Virus record (IMG/VR): IMGVR_UViG_3300025093_000012
Coordinates: 1-64,000 of that record
Origin: a virus
DNA: 64,000 nucleotides
Strand: one strand, 5' to 3'
The position numbers were made by a program, and so were the translations under genes. Under the pieces are notes generated by a model. It searched no databases, was not told the DNA's origin, and saw only the letters and a list, made by a program, of their open reading frames with translations. This document shows, one piece after another, positions 15,334 through 24,685 of the stretch; the first letter of the stretch is position 1, and every line of letters starts with the position of its first letter.

Positions 15334-16311
15334 ATGATTAGTACAAAGAATCTTGTATCCAATGAAGGCAATGTCCCAAGTGCATGGGTGTTTCAATACT
15401 ATTTGGATCTACCAGAGAGTTTGACAGGACAAAATGTAAGAATACATTCTATATTTAATCCTGGTGAGAGAACACCAAGTATGTGGGTCTTTGTAGATAA
15501 AGCTACAAGGCAGTATAAGTATAAAGATTTCTCAACTGGCAACTATGGTAATAAGATTGATTTGATTAAGGAGCTTTTTAGTATAGACTACTCAAAGGCT
15601 GTATTTAAAATGATTAATGATTACAACAAGTTTGCTCTAGAAAAAGGTAAGTATAACGTAGAGGTTAAAGATCATCCTAGATATAAGGTTGATAACTGCA
15701 ATGAACGGCCATGGAATAGACTAGACCAACAGTATTGGTTACAGTTTAATATTGGCAAGTCAACATTAGAGAAATATAATGTAAGACCTCTTGAATACTA
15801 TACAATGTCAAAGGATGATCCTGATGGTTTAAAAACTATTAAGATTGAGTATCCCAAACTATATGGTTACTTTGACAAGGATGGTAATGTCTATAAAATA
15901 TACCAGCCGTCACAAAAAAAATATAAATTCATAAAGGTTAAAGCACATTTGCAGGGCTTTGATCAGTTAGAATATAATCAACCTTACTTAGTTATATGCT
16001 CCTCATTGAAGGATGCAATGTGTTTGAAACAGTTTGGTTATAACCTTGAGGTTATTGCTCCTGACTCAGAGAATACACTAATTAAACCATATATAATACA
16101 TAATTTAAAAGAGAAGTACAGAAAAGTTATAACTTTGTTTGATAATGATGTGGCAGGTGGTAAAGCAATAGATAAATACAGAGAGATGTATTCTATTAAT
16201 GGCTTTGCACTTGATGAATGTAAAGATTTATCAGATGCTGTACAGGCACACGGGTTTGAAGTAGTCCATAAGATGCTTAAACCAATGCTACTTAAAACTT
16301 TAAAATTATGA
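15334..16311 (+). CDS. DnaG-like primase with TOPRIM domain
   Basis: 325 residues from ATG 15334. A longer frame opening with TTG at 15220 is less likely, because the protein from MISTKNLV begins like other phage primases. The N-terminal domain keeps the DnaG zinc-domain pattern IHSIFNPGERTPSMWVF but has lost the cysteines. The TOPRIM domain shows YLVICSSLKDAMCL (the usual Glu is replaced by Ser), VITLFDNDVAGGKA (the DxD pair) and ECKDLSDAV. It should lay RNA primers for the phage fork. 15212-15333 upstream is a 122-base gap where I see nothing definite. Confidence 0.87.
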   Translation: MISTKNLVSNEGNVPSAWVFQYYLDLPESLTGQNVRIHSIFNPGERTPSMWVFVDKATRQYKYKDFSTGNYGNKIDLIKELFSIDYSKAVFKMINDYNKFALEKGKYNVEVKDHPRYKVDNCNERPWNRLDQQYWLQFNIGKSTLEKYNVRPLEYYTMSKDDPDGLKTIKIEYPKLYGYFDKDGNVYKIYQPSQKKYKFIKVKAHLQGFDQLEYNQPYLVICSSLKDAMCLKQFGYNLEVIAPDSENTLIKPYIIHNLKEKYRKVITLFDNDVAGGKAIDKYREMYSINGFALDECKDLSDAVQAHGFEVVHKMLKPMLLKTLKL

Positions 16312-16736
16312 AATGGTTTATACCAGGCAATGTACCTTCCAGTAAGAACGGAAGAAGATGGACAGGTAAATATTTTATATCTAGTAAAGCTACTATGAAG
16401 TATAGAAAGGATACTGCTAAATACTATAAACAGTATGCTGCTTCCTTTGCAAAAGAGTTATCTAAATATGATCTACCTGTAATAGTTTCTTTTAAATTTT
16501 TTAGAGGCTCTAGGCATAAGTTTGATTATATAAATCCTGCACAAACAGTTCAAGATGACATGGTAAAACATGGATGGATAGAAGATGATAATATGACATA
16601 TATCATTCCTCGTTTTGAAGAGTATGTGTATGATAAGGAAAACCCAGGAGTTCAAATTAAAATAATGAAAAATGGAAAAATTAACAATAGAACAAAAACT
16701 ACTACTAAGAAAACTAAAAGACCACGGACTAAGTGA
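16308..16736 (+). CDS. rusA-like: RusA-type Holliday junction resolvase
   Basis: 142 residues. The acid cluster of RusA is visible: FDYINP (D73), QDDMVKHGWIEDDN (D83/D84, D93/D94), spaced as in RusA endonucleases. It would cut branched DNA during recombination and before packaging. The start overlaps the primase stop by four bases, and the Lys/Thr-rich tail (TKTTTKKTKRPRTK) overlaps the next gene by 65 bases. Confidence 0.88.
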   Translation: MKWFIPGNVPSSKNGRRWTGKYFISSKATMKYRKDTAKYYKQYAASFAKELSKYDLPVIVSFKFFRGSRHKFDYINPAQTVQDDMVKHGWIEDDNMTYIIPRFEEYVYDKENPGVQIKIMKNGKINNRTKTTTKKTKRPRTK

Positions 16737-17079
16737 AGTACAAATTAGTTATTCAGGTGGTGGTGATGATGGTTGCATAGATGATGTGTGTGGATATGCA
16801 TTAGATAAAGATGGACGTTCTAAATATCAAGGTAACAAGTCTATACCAGAAAACTTTATGAATGTTTTTGAAGATCTATTTTATGATATGATTAGCAAAA
16901 ATGTAGAGTGGGATTGGGTTAATAATGAAGGTGGTTTTGGTAGTCTTTATATTGATGTTGATACAGGTGCAATAACAATTGAACATTCTCAAAGAGTTGT
17001 AGAAGAACATACATACAATGTTCATGATGATGATTTTGTAAATACATTAGATAATGGCTCATCCGTTAGTACACGCTAG
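16672..17079 (+). CDS. DUF6878-like conserved protein
   Basis: 135 residues. VQISYSGGGDDGCIDDV, then EDLFYDMI, WDWVNNEGGFGSLYID and AITIEHSQR match the pattern I associate with DUF6878, a family of unknown function common in phages and plasmids. The 65-base overlap with rusA places its start inside the resolvase tail. Its acidic C-terminus overlaps the next gene, of the DUF6915 type. Confidence 0.75.
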   Translation: MEKLTIEQKLLLRKLKDHGLSEVQISYSGGGDDGCIDDVCGYALDKDGRSKYQGNKSIPENFMNVFEDLFYDMISKNVEWDWVNNEGGFGSLYIDVDTGAITIEHSQRVVEEHTYNVHDDDFVNTLDNGSSVSTR

Positions 17080-17401
17080 ATCATCAGCAAAAAAGTTTGG
17101 AGGTAAACCAGAAGACTATACACATATACATGAATGGTTTGATGCTACAAAGGCATGGTTAGGGACCAGTATGCATAGAGTTTATAGACATCACTCTGAA
17201 GGTATCTTTGAATGTGAAGAGGTATTTGGAAAAAGTTTTACTAATTCAGATGGTAAGACTGTATATACTAGATATGTTGGTGAGCAACATGTAAGAGAGG
17301 ATTGTAATAACTATATACCATCTGCTAAAGAATGGTTTGATATTATAAGTACAAACAAGATGCCTGTGTGGGCATTAAAAACAATGAAAATAAATGATTG
17401 A
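17054..17401 (+). CDS. DUF6915-like conserved protein
   Basis: 115 residues. HARSSAKKFGGKPEDYTHIH, RVYRHHSEGIFECEEVFG and RYVGEQHVREDCNNYIPSAK show a conserved His-rich pattern that I associate with DUF6915. The paired HH and EQHVRED suggest a metal site, but no activity is known to me. It is coupled to both neighbours by overlapping frames. Confidence 0.78.
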   Translation: MAHPLVHARSSAKKFGGKPEDYTHIHEWFDATKAWLGTSMHRVYRHHSEGIFECEEVFGKSFTNSDGKTVYTRYVGEQHVREDCNNYIPSAKEWFDIISTNKMPVWALKTMKIND

Positions 17402-17795
17402 ATTAAATTTAGAATTATATATCAGTAATAAAAAACTTATAAATGGTTCAGATGAAGATATGGAGATTGGCATTGCTAATCTTAAGAATGCAAAAGCATC
17501 TGATATAGTTCTTTGTAGTCTAGCAAAATCACTTGGTGCTCATCGTAGACAAATGTTTTTGCATAGATATTGTCGTGATGTAAACATGTTGGATGATGCA
17601 GATCAAGATGCACGGTTGGTATACTTACAAAACTTGTGTAAACCTTGGAGTGTAGTATTTGAAGAACTGAAAGGAACTGATGTTTCTGATTTAGATAAAG
17701 AGATAGTTCACTATGAACTTTATAATCTTTATATGAAGACTATCTGTGAAGATCATAAGTTTATTAAAAACATAACCTTTGAATTAGAATGGTAA
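17394..17795 (+). CDS. Hypothetical protein
   Basis: 133 residues, soluble, helical, acidic. LCSLAKSLGAHRRQMFLHRY and a Trp-containing segment (KPWSVVFEEL) stand out. It precedes the VWA/MoxR pair and overlaps the VWA gene by seven bases, so it may belong to that module. Not recognised. Confidence 0.7.
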   Translation: MIELNLELYISNKKLINGSDEDMEIGIANLKNAKASDIVLCSLAKSLGAHRRQMFLHRYCRDVNMLDDADQDARLVYLQNLCKPWSVVFEELKGTDVSDLDKEIVHYELYNLYMKTICEDHKFIKNITFELEW

Positions 17796-18952
17796 ATATT
17801 TCAGATCAACTTGCTAGAGCAAGTAAGACCCTTATACTAGATGAGCCCTTTTACGGGCTCTTTTTAGTTGGGTTAAATAAAGTTATACGTAAAGACATAC
17901 CTACTGCAGGTGTGAGTAAAAATGGTATAGGTGTTCAACTATCTATTAACCCAACATTCTTTTCTGAGTTAGATGATAAGAAAAGGATTGGTTTGTTGAA
18001 GCATGAGCTTCTTCATATATCCTTTGGTCACTTGGTAATGAGAGATAGATATGATAATCATAAGCTATTTAATATTGCAGCAGATCTTGAAATCAATCAA
18101 TACATTGGTAGAGATTATTTACCAGAAGGTGGTATAACTATGGATACTTTTCCTGAGTTAGATTTACCTGAGAAAGCAGGTACTGCAAAGTATTATGAAC
18201 TCTTACAACAGGCTAAGCAAGATGGGACATCTCCATCATTAGAATCTTTGATGGATCAAATGAATGGTGATAGTCAATATGATCATACTACATGGGATGA
18301 GTTTGATGAATTATCTGAAGCAGAAAAGAAACTAGTTCAAAAACAAATTGAGCATCAGTTAAAAGAAACTGCAGAGCAAACTGAGAAAAAGCGTGGTAAC
18401 ATACCAGGTGAACTTGCTGAATTGATTGGCAGACTAAGACATATTGAACCTGCTAAGTTTGATTGGAAAGGTTATCTCAGAAGATTTGTAGGGAACTCTA
18501 GTGTATCATATACTAAAAAGCTAAGACGTAAGCATAATAAAAGATATACGGAGAATCCAGGACTTAAGATTAAGTTTAAGAATAATATACTTGTTGGTGT
18601 TGACACATCAGGATCAGTATCTAGTTCTGAACTAAAGGAATTTATGAATGAGTTGTGTCATATGCATAAGACTGGTCATAAGATTACAGTTGCACAATGT
18701 GATACACGTTTGAATTCAGTAGAAGAGTTCAATCCAAAAAAGGATTGGGAGATCAAAGGTAGAGGTGGTACAGACTTTCAACCTGTAATTGATCACTTTA
18801 ATGAAAAGAGAGGGACATATACAGCCCTTATATATTTAACTGACGGAGAAGCATACTCTCCAGAGAACTGTCCACAAAATACCTTATGGGTACATAGTTC
18901 TCGTTGTAATATTAATGAAGACTTACCAGGTCTAAAAATCCAATTAAATTAA
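17789..18952 (+). CDS. VWA-domain protein with metallopeptidase-like N-terminus (DUF2201 type)
   Basis: 387 residues. The N-terminal domain contains HELLHISFGH (H72, E73, H76) followed by IAADLEINQY (E101), a zincin-like HExxH...E site. The C-terminal von Willebrand A domain carries a complete MIDAS, VDTSGSVS (D272, S274, S276), the GGTDF threonine and a TDG near the end. This two-domain layout is the DUF2201 type, encoded with MoxR AAA+ ATPases in bacteria. The adjacent gene is such an ATPase, so the two likely form a chaperone or remodelling complex. Confidence 0.88.
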   Translation: MVNISDQLARASKTLILDEPFYGLFLVGLNKVIRKDIPTAGVSKNGIGVQLSINPTFFSELDDKKRIGLLKHELLHISFGHLVMRDRYDNHKLFNIAADLEINQYIGRDYLPEGGITMDTFPELDLPEKAGTAKYYELLQQAKQDGTSPSLESLMDQMNGDSQYDHTTWDEFDELSEAEKKLVQKQIEHQLKETAEQTEKKRGNIPGELAELIGRLRHIEPAKFDWKGYLRRFVGNSSVSYTKKLRRKHNKRYTENPGLKIKFKNNILVGVDTSGSVSSSELKEFMNELCHMHKTGHKITVAQCDTRLNSVEEFNPKKDWEIKGRGGTDFQPVIDHFNEKRGTYTALIYLTDGEAYSPENCPQNTLWVHSSRCNINEDLPGLKIQLN

Positions 18953-18959
18953 AATAATT

Positions 18960-20222
18960 ATGGCACAAGTAAATTTGAATATTGAAGAAGTAAAAGGTTT
19001 TGTAAACCATATAATTGAGAACAATAGATTCTTGCAAGAAGGAGGTAAAAATCCTGTAGCTATTGAAATTGTAGGTGAGTCTGGTATTGGTAAGACCTCT
19101 ACTGTTATTGAATTGGCTAAAGAAAACAATTTGAATTTTGTTAAACTTAATCTTGCACAGATTGAAGAGCTTGGTGATTTAGTTGGTTTTCCTGTACGTC
19201 AGTTTCAGATGTATAAAGAAAAGCAAGTTGCAAAGAAGCTTGATGATCTAACATATACTGCTGCACAGAAAGCTGCAGCTGCTGCTCAAGTTGGTAATGC
19301 TTCTGTCACAAAGAAAGTTGGACAGTGGGTTGATGAACTTGCTGTTGAAGAATATCTGAGACAAGGTTGGAAAATGACAGGTAAGAATAGAATGTCTTAC
19401 TGTGCACCTGAGTGGATTGCAGACAAAAAAGATGGAGGCATCCTTCTTCTTGATGACTGGAACCGTGCAGATGTTAGATTCATCCAGGCTGTGATGGAGT
19501 TGGTTGATAGACAAACTTACATCTCTTGGGCTCTTCCAAAAGACTGGCATATCATATTGACTAGTAATCCAGATAATGGAGACTATATGGTTAATAGTAT
19601 TGACTCAGCTCAAAAGACTCGTTACATTACTGCAAACTTGAAGTTTGATGTAGATGTATGGGCCAAGTGGGCAGAAGAAGCAGGAATTGATACACGTTGT
19701 ATTAACTTCTTGTTGCTACATCCAGAGTTGGTTACACAAGAGACTAATGCAAGATCTATTACTACGTTCTTTAATGCTATTTCTAGCTTTGAATCTTTTG
19801 AGGATAACCTTTCTCTAATTCAAATGATTGGTGAAGGTAGTGTTGGTGATGCATTTGCATCTATGTTTACCACCTTTATTAATAACAAACTGGACAAGCT
19901 TGTTACACCTAAAGATCTATTGACTCATGATAATGAGCAGTATATTCTTGGTGAACTTAGAAGTTGTGTTGGAAAGGATGACAATTACAGAGCAGATATT
20001 GCTTCAACTCTAGCTACTAGATTGGCAAACTATTCTGTAGTTTATTCTAAGGAAAACAAGATTGACCAGAAGATTACTGATAGATTGATTTCACTATGTA
20101 CTAAGGATTACTTTACTGATGATCTTAAGTATTTGGTAGTGCGTACAATCTTTAATGGTAACAAGCAGAAGTTTAACAAGATGATGATGAATCCAGAAAT
20201 CATCAAAATGACTGTAAAGTAA
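18960..20222 (+). CDS. MoxR-like AAA+ ATPase
   Basis: 420 residues. Walker A GESGIGKTS (K45), Walker B GILLLDDWNRA (D165, D166), sensor 1 HIILTSNPDNGDY, and a C-terminal helical lid. The AAA_5/MoxR-type pattern and the neighbouring VWA protein define a MoxR-VWA pair. Such pairs remodel protein complexes or insert cofactors using ATP. In crAss-like phages their substrate is unknown. It has no signal peptide and acts in the cytoplasm. Confidence 0.9.
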   Translation: MAQVNLNIEEVKGFVNHIIENNRFLQEGGKNPVAIEIVGESGIGKTSTVIELAKENNLNFVKLNLAQIEELGDLVGFPVRQFQMYKEKQVAKKLDDLTYTAAQKAAAAAQVGNASVTKKVGQWVDELAVEEYLRQGWKMTGKNRMSYCAPEWIADKKDGGILLLDDWNRADVRFIQAVMELVDRQTYISWALPKDWHIILTSNPDNGDYMVNSIDSAQKTRYITANLKFDVDVWAKWAEEAGIDTRCINFLLLHPELVTQETNARSITTFFNAISSFESFEDNLSLIQMIGEGSVGDAFASMFTTFINNKLDKLVTPKDLLTHDNEQYILGELRSCVGKDDNYRADIASTLATRLANYSVVYSKENKIDQKITDRLISLCTKDYFTDDLKYLVVRTIFNGNKQKFNKMMMNPEIIKMTVK

Positions 20223-20223
20223 T

Positions 20224-21267
20224 ATGGCAAGAACTGTACACCAGGAGTTTAATCCTGATGCAGTTGCTCACTTTGGTATCAGCTGTGACCCTTATGGGGT
20301 CATGGTTGATTCAAGTGGCAACTTTGAAACTGTATTTATAGATGAGTCAGAGAGATTAACAAAAAGATTAATTAATATTCTTGACAAGTCTGACTGTGAT
20401 GTCCAACCAGACATGACATTATATAAAAGAGCATTTGTTCTTCCTAATTGTCCTGTATCAAATGATAGAATAAAATCTGCATTGAAAGAGCATAGTATTA
20501 CTATTACTAAAGATTTATCAAAAGCAGATATAATTGTATCTCATACTGATATAGATACCTCAAGGGAAAATGGAGTTAACATTAACCATAATTACATGTT
20601 TAATCATTTATGGAATTATAGTTCAATTGACACTGGAAATGTTTTGATAGATAACTATTGTAATGAAAATGCAAGAGAGGGTGTAAAGGCTAGAGTAATA
20701 CTTGATGCAAAAGCTGAAGAGTGGATTAACCGTTATAATGTTATGTATCACAGCATGCCTTATGATTCATATTTAATCACAGGTCTTGCAGTTAATGTTG
20801 CATATGAAGCTGAAGTTAATGGTATTCCTGTGTTTGATGTACAAAAAGTTATGCATCAGTCTGCAAATAAGATAAATATCACTGAACAATTGATGTCTGA
20901 TATTTCATCTATGGTGTCATCTGGAGGTGAGGATAATTGGAATATGATTGGAGCAATACTTCCTACTATTGATTATAAATATAAGCCACATCTTATATGG
21001 CAGTTAAGTCAAGATATAGGTCATTCTTTATATAGGATTAAAAGAAATAAAGATGTGCAATACTGGAGAAGTGCTTCTGACTTTGATCTGTATTACAATA
21101 TGTCTGCATTAGATATGATTCAACACATGGAAAAATCAAACATATTGAATAGTGAATCATTTAAGTTTCTAGAATCTATTGTAAGAAAAGAAATTAGAAT
21201 TGACAATAGAGACTTATATGTATTTAAAGTGAATGTGAAACCTGAATATAAAAAATATTTAAAATGA
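20224..21267 (+). CDS. Hypothetical protein with BRCT-like segment
   Basis: 347 residues, soluble. Residues about 75-105 read LPNCPVSNDRIKSALKEHS then ITITKDLSKADIIVSHTD, which resembles a BRCT repeat core (strand, helix, KADxIV strand). The same pattern recurs in the next gene, so the two look like divergent relatives. They follow the MoxR ATPase by one base and may be its partners. No catalytic motif seen. Confidence 0.7.
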   Translation: MARTVHQEFNPDAVAHFGISCDPYGVMVDSSGNFETVFIDESERLTKRLINILDKSDCDVQPDMTLYKRAFVLPNCPVSNDRIKSALKEHSITITKDLSKADIIVSHTDIDTSRENGVNINHNYMFNHLWNYSSIDTGNVLIDNYCNENAREGVKARVILDAKAEEWINRYNVMYHSMPYDSYLITGLAVNVAYEAEVNGIPVFDVQKVMHQSANKINITEQLMSDISSMVSSGGEDNWNMIGAILPTIDYKYKPHLIWQLSQDIGHSLYRIKRNKDVQYWRSASDFDLYYNMSALDMIQHMEKSNILNSESFKFLESIVRKEIRIDNRDLYVFKVNVKPEYKKYLK

Positions 21268-22469
21268 GAAAGTTAATTGAAATAAAATGTATAGGTAATT
21301 CAAAACACTATAATATAAAAGGTGAAGATCTTGGTTATTATCTAGGTGTTGCAGATAGATGGGGTGCTAGTATACTTGCAGCTGATCCAATCAATGGTGT
21401 CAAGCTTGAAAACAAAGACCACATTGATTCAGATTATATTACTAATAATGTGAATCATCTTTATAGATTACCAAAACTATCCTTGTCAAGAGATAAGTTA
21501 TCTTTGTTGCAAGAGAAATGTGATTTTAAAGTTACTAGAAATAAATCTAAAGCAGATTTAATTGCTATATCAGATAAGACTTTGGATTCTTTACAGGTTA
21601 TAACTTGGAATTCTGCTCCAGCTTTATTTAAAGATATAAAGCAAAAGATTTATAGTCTTATAAATAATTCTAAATTATCTACTGAGATGAAAGATGAATT
21701 TATTGAAGGCTTTCAAAGCGTAGAAGCAATATATGGTGATGATGTATATCTTTTAGCTGATCATAGTTATTACAGTGGATCTTCAGATCCTTTAACTGTG
21801 TTTTTACAAGCTTTTTATTCTTTATGTAGGAACAATAATCCTAGAGCTTATATTGGTTATATACCTAATGAGGCTTATGATACATATAAGTTTATAATGG
21901 CCAATAAGGATAAGCTTATAACTGATACACAGTTGAATGAACTTTGCACTGAAGATTCAATACCACTAGATAAAGAATCTTTTAAAAGTATACATAAACT
22001 TGTTGTTTCTGAAGACATGGAAAATGTAAGTGTTGGTTTGACTATGATAGCTAATTGTAATCAAGAAGCTTCTAAAACATTTTTATCTTTATTGTTTGCC
22101 TTTAATTCTGAGAGTATGAAAAGATCTAAAGTTTGGAACCAGGTTAACTTCAAACATTTAAGAAGTAAGTATAGTGCTTACGTTAATATGTCTCTTGGTC
22201 AGTGGGGTGGTCAATATGATTACCTTGTAAAGCAAATGTGTAATGATAAGTGTCTTACTTTATTTGCATCAAAGGTTATTGCTAATACAATGTTTAAAAG
22301 AGTTCTTCAAGGTTACAGTGCAGCAGGTAATAAAGATTCTGTATTTACATTATCTCCTGCAGATTTAAAGTTGAAACCTGAATATGCTAACCAGATTATT
22401 AATGAATCTGATACTAGGTTAAGCAATGTTATTAATGCTGGAGGCCATAATGATGATTTACCCTTTTAG
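21264..22469 (+). CDS. Paralogue of preceding protein with DDLPF tip
   Basis: 401 residues. LSLSRDKLSLLQEKCDFKVT followed by RNKSKADLIAISD corresponds to the BRCT-like segment of the preceding protein. The C-terminus ends in GGHNDDLPF, essentially the DDIPF tip of bacterial SSB, which binds many DNA-repair proteins. It overlaps its partner by four bases. The gene ends in TAG and is followed by a long hairpin at 22499-22557. A DNA-bound role is suggested by the tip; nothing in the body shows an activity. Confidence 0.72.
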   Translation: MRKLIEIKCIGNSKHYNIKGEDLGYYLGVADRWGASILAADPINGVKLENKDHIDSDYITNNVNHLYRLPKLSLSRDKLSLLQEKCDFKVTRNKSKADLIAISDKTLDSLQVITWNSAPALFKDIKQKIYSLINNSKLSTEMKDEFIEGFQSVEAIYGDDVYLLADHSYYSGSSDPLTVFLQAFYSLCRNNNPRAYIGYIPNEAYDTYKFIMANKDKLITDTQLNELCTEDSIPLDKESFKSIHKLVVSEDMENVSVGLTMIANCNQEASKTFLSLLFAFNSESMKRSKVWNQVNFKHLRSKYSAYVNMSLGQWGGQYDYLVKQMCNDKCLTLFASKVIANTMFKRVLQGYSAAGNKDSVFTLSPADLKLKPEYANQIINESDTRLSNVINAGGHNDDLPF

Positions 22470-22498
22470 ATTTTAGTTTAGTGAATCATTTCCAGCTG

Positions 22499-22557
22499 TA
22501 GAAAGGAGCACGGGTTAGATTGAAAAAACTATCTTGTGGAAGCCCGTGCTTCTTCTA
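22499..22557 (+). terminator. Long hairpin element between transcription units
   Basis: TAGAA (22499-22503) and AGCACGGG (22507-22514) pair with CCCGTGCT (22543-22550) and TTCTA (22553-22557) around a small internal loop. A weaker inner stem (AGAT/ATCT) lies at the tip. No T-run follows, so it may be an inefficient terminator, a processing site or a small RNA. Confidence 0.5.
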
Positions 22558-22574
22558 CTTAATTATTTTATATT

Positions 22575-23555
22575 ATGAAAAGAGATCCAATAAAAGAAGA
22601 AAATTTTTACAGTGGGGATTATAAGTTTAGTTACTCATCATTGAACAAGCTTTTATTCTCACCTCAACTTTTTTATAAAGATTATATCCTTAAAGAAAGG
22701 GAAGAGAAGACAGATAAACACCTCATTGAAGGTAAGTTGTTACACCTGTTGTTATTGCAACCAGAGAAACTACATGAAGAGTTTTCTATTGTCCCTAATA
22801 AAGTACCATCAGATAATGTTCGTAAAGTCTTAAATGATTTAAAGAAGGTTGCTGCTGGTGATTTGAATGGTCTTGGTTTAGAGATTCTACAAATATTAAA
22901 GGAACACAATCTATATCAATCTTTCAAAGAAGATGAAAAAAGACTAAGCAAAATTCAGACTACTGAAAATGCAGAGTATTTTAAGTTCTTACTTGAGAGT
23001 GGTAAAGATGTGATAGATAATGATATGTTATCTAAAGCCAATGAAAGAGTAGATATTATCAAAGCCAATCCTACAGTGATGAGTTTGCTAGAAGATAATG
23101 TTACTGACTTTGAGATGGATCCAATTGAATCATACAATGAGAAGTATCTTGAATGCAATCTTAAGGACCATAACTTTGGTTTAAAAGGTTATATAGATAG
23201 ATATGTTATTGATCATGAGTCAAAAGAGATTACAATCATTGACTTTAAGACTACATCTAAACCATTGGATAAGTTTGCAGAGACGGTAGACTATTATAAC
23301 TATTGGATGCAAGCAGTTATCTACATTACTCTGGTGATAAAAAGTCATGAGCAGGACATTACTGATTACAAAATTAATTTTAAGTTTGTAGTAATTGATA
23401 GTTATGATCAAGTATACACATTTGATGTTGCTGATGAAACAAAATCAGAGTGGTACACAGGTTTCTATGAAGTATTAGAACAAGCCAAATACCACTATGA
23501 TGAAAGAGATTATACTTTACCCTATCAATTTGCAAAAGGTAACGTTATCTTGTAG
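22575..23555 (+). CDS. PD-(D/E)XK exonuclease (RecE/Cas4-like, DUF3799 type)
   Basis: 326 residues. YSSLNKLLFSPQLFYKDYI is the usual N-terminal helix, followed by IEGKLLHLLLLQPE. The nuclease core has GYIDRYV (D208) and IIDFKTTSK (D223, K225), and later YYNYWMQAVIYIT, the QxxxY-type helix. It should resect double-stranded DNA ends, supplying ssDNA to the Sak4-like annealase encoded upstream. The TAG stop overlaps the GTG start of the next gene. Confidence 0.88.
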   Translation: MKRDPIKEENFYSGDYKFSYSSLNKLLFSPQLFYKDYILKEREEKTDKHLIEGKLLHLLLLQPEKLHEEFSIVPNKVPSDNVRKVLNDLKKVAAGDLNGLGLEILQILKEHNLYQSFKEDEKRLSKIQTTENAEYFKFLLESGKDVIDNDMLSKANERVDIIKANPTVMSLLEDNVTDFEMDPIESYNEKYLECNLKDHNFGLKGYIDRYVIDHESKEITIIDFKTTSKPLDKFAETVDYYNYWMQAVIYITLVIKSHEQDITDYKINFKFVVIDSYDQVYTFDVADETKSEWYTGFYEVLEQAKYHYDERDYTLPYQFAKGNVIL

Positions 23556-24118
23556 TGGAAGGTTTATATAAAGAATATTTTCAAAAGAGTAAAATCTTTT
23601 TGTATCCTTTATTAGGGATAAAAAAAGGTGCAAGGTTTGTTCCTGTACAAACATACATTTCATGGGGTGAAAAGTATAGTGAGTGCAGGAGCAAATTGCT
23701 CTGTCTTTATACTTTAGATGAAGATAATTTGAAAGACTTTATAGATTTTAGTAATGGTGTTCTTGAGACATCAAAGTTTTATGTAGAAAAAAATGAAATA
23801 GATAAATATAATATAGTATATATTTTCAATCTTAAAGGTTATGGTACTGACTACAAGAAATTTATCAACGGAAAGTATTCTAAATTTAAAAAAGCAACTA
23901 AAGAAAAGATCATAGCATTCTTTGGAGAGTATGGAAAGTCTGCAGAATATGTAGAAAGTTATCTATACCCTGAATATTATTGGGATGATTATGCAAGTTT
24001 TCTAGCAATAAGAGCTGAGGATCTTCAAGCTGTTGGAGAACTGTGTAGTTTACCAGATTTAGAGAAAGAAAACTTTGAAAAAGATTTGGAAATTATAAAA
24101 AATGAATTAAGTTTGTAA
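23555..24118 (+). CDS. Conserved hypothetical phage protein (GTG start)
   Basis: 187 residues, beginning with GTG at 23555 in a TAGTG overlap. KSKIFLYPLLGIKKGARFVP, QTYISWGEKY and EYVESYLYPEYYWDDYASF are a pattern I recall from crAss-like and related Bacteroidetes phages, always beside nuclease or polymerase genes; function unknown. Tight coupling with the exonuclease suggests a shared role in DNA processing. Confidence 0.78.
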   Translation: MEGLYKEYFQKSKIFLYPLLGIKKGARFVPVQTYISWGEKYSECRSKLLCLYTLDEDNLKDFIDFSNGVLETSKFYVEKNEIDKYNIVYIFNLKGYGTDYKKFINGKYSKFKKATKEKIIAFFGEYGKSAEYVESYLYPEYYWDDYASFLAIRAEDLQAVGELCSLPDLEKENFEKDLEIIKNELSL

Positions 24119-24135
24119 CCTTAAATAAAACTGAT

Positions 24136-24585
24136 ATGGCAAAGAAAACAAAAAAGTATGTAGAGGATAACCCAAAGAGCATGATGCTAGTCAAGAGTGC
24201 TTTTGGCTCTATGAAAAGCTTTAAGCTTATTCCTATTACTAATGACTGTCCTTATGTAGAGTGTTTATTTTCACCTGAACAAAAGATGATGGTTGTTATT
24301 ACTAAGTTTATGAAACAAAGTTATCATATGGTACAAAAGCTAGATGATAATGGAGATCCTGTACCTGTAAAAGGTAAACCAAGGGAAAATGGTAAACAGT
24401 TCAGAGAAGAAAGAAGACTTGTTGATACTTGTTCAGAGCAGTACATTGTTACTGAAGAAGAGATTAGAGAAATTATTGACATGTTTGCTGTAAATCCAGA
24501 TGCATTTGACTTAGATGAGTTCTTCCTAAGTGATAGTAATATCATTGGTGGAACTGCAGAAAAACCGTTGATTACAGCGGTATAG
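24136..24585 (+). CDS. Hypothetical protein before DNA polymerase
   Basis: 149 residues, soluble; beta-strand-rich start (SMKSFKLIPITNDCPYVE) and an acidic helical end (EEEIREIIDMFAVNPDAFD). It ends the transcription unit at a clear terminator (24629-24660). No family recognised. Confidence 0.75.
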   Translation: MAKKTKKYVEDNPKSMMLVKSAFGSMKSFKLIPITNDCPYVECLFSPEQKMMVVITKFMKQSYHMVQKLDDNGDPVPVKGKPRENGKQFREERRLVDTCSEQYIVTEEEIREIIDMFAVNPDAFDLDEFFLSDSNIIGGTAEKPLITAV

Positions 24586-24628
24586 GTCTGAGGTCCTATA
24601 AATCCTCCTTTTATTTATTTTTTCACTG

Positions 24629-24660
24629 GAAGAGGGCCTATCAACATGGGCCCTTTTCTT
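24629..24660 (+). terminator. Intrinsic terminator
   Basis: GAAGAGGGCC pairs with GGCCCTTTTC (one G-U) over a ten-base loop; the 3' arm merges into a TTTTCTTTT tract. It separates the 24136-24585 gene from the DNA polymerase gene. Confidence 0.85.
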
Positions 24661-24685
24661 TTGTACTAACTAATACTGACATGAC

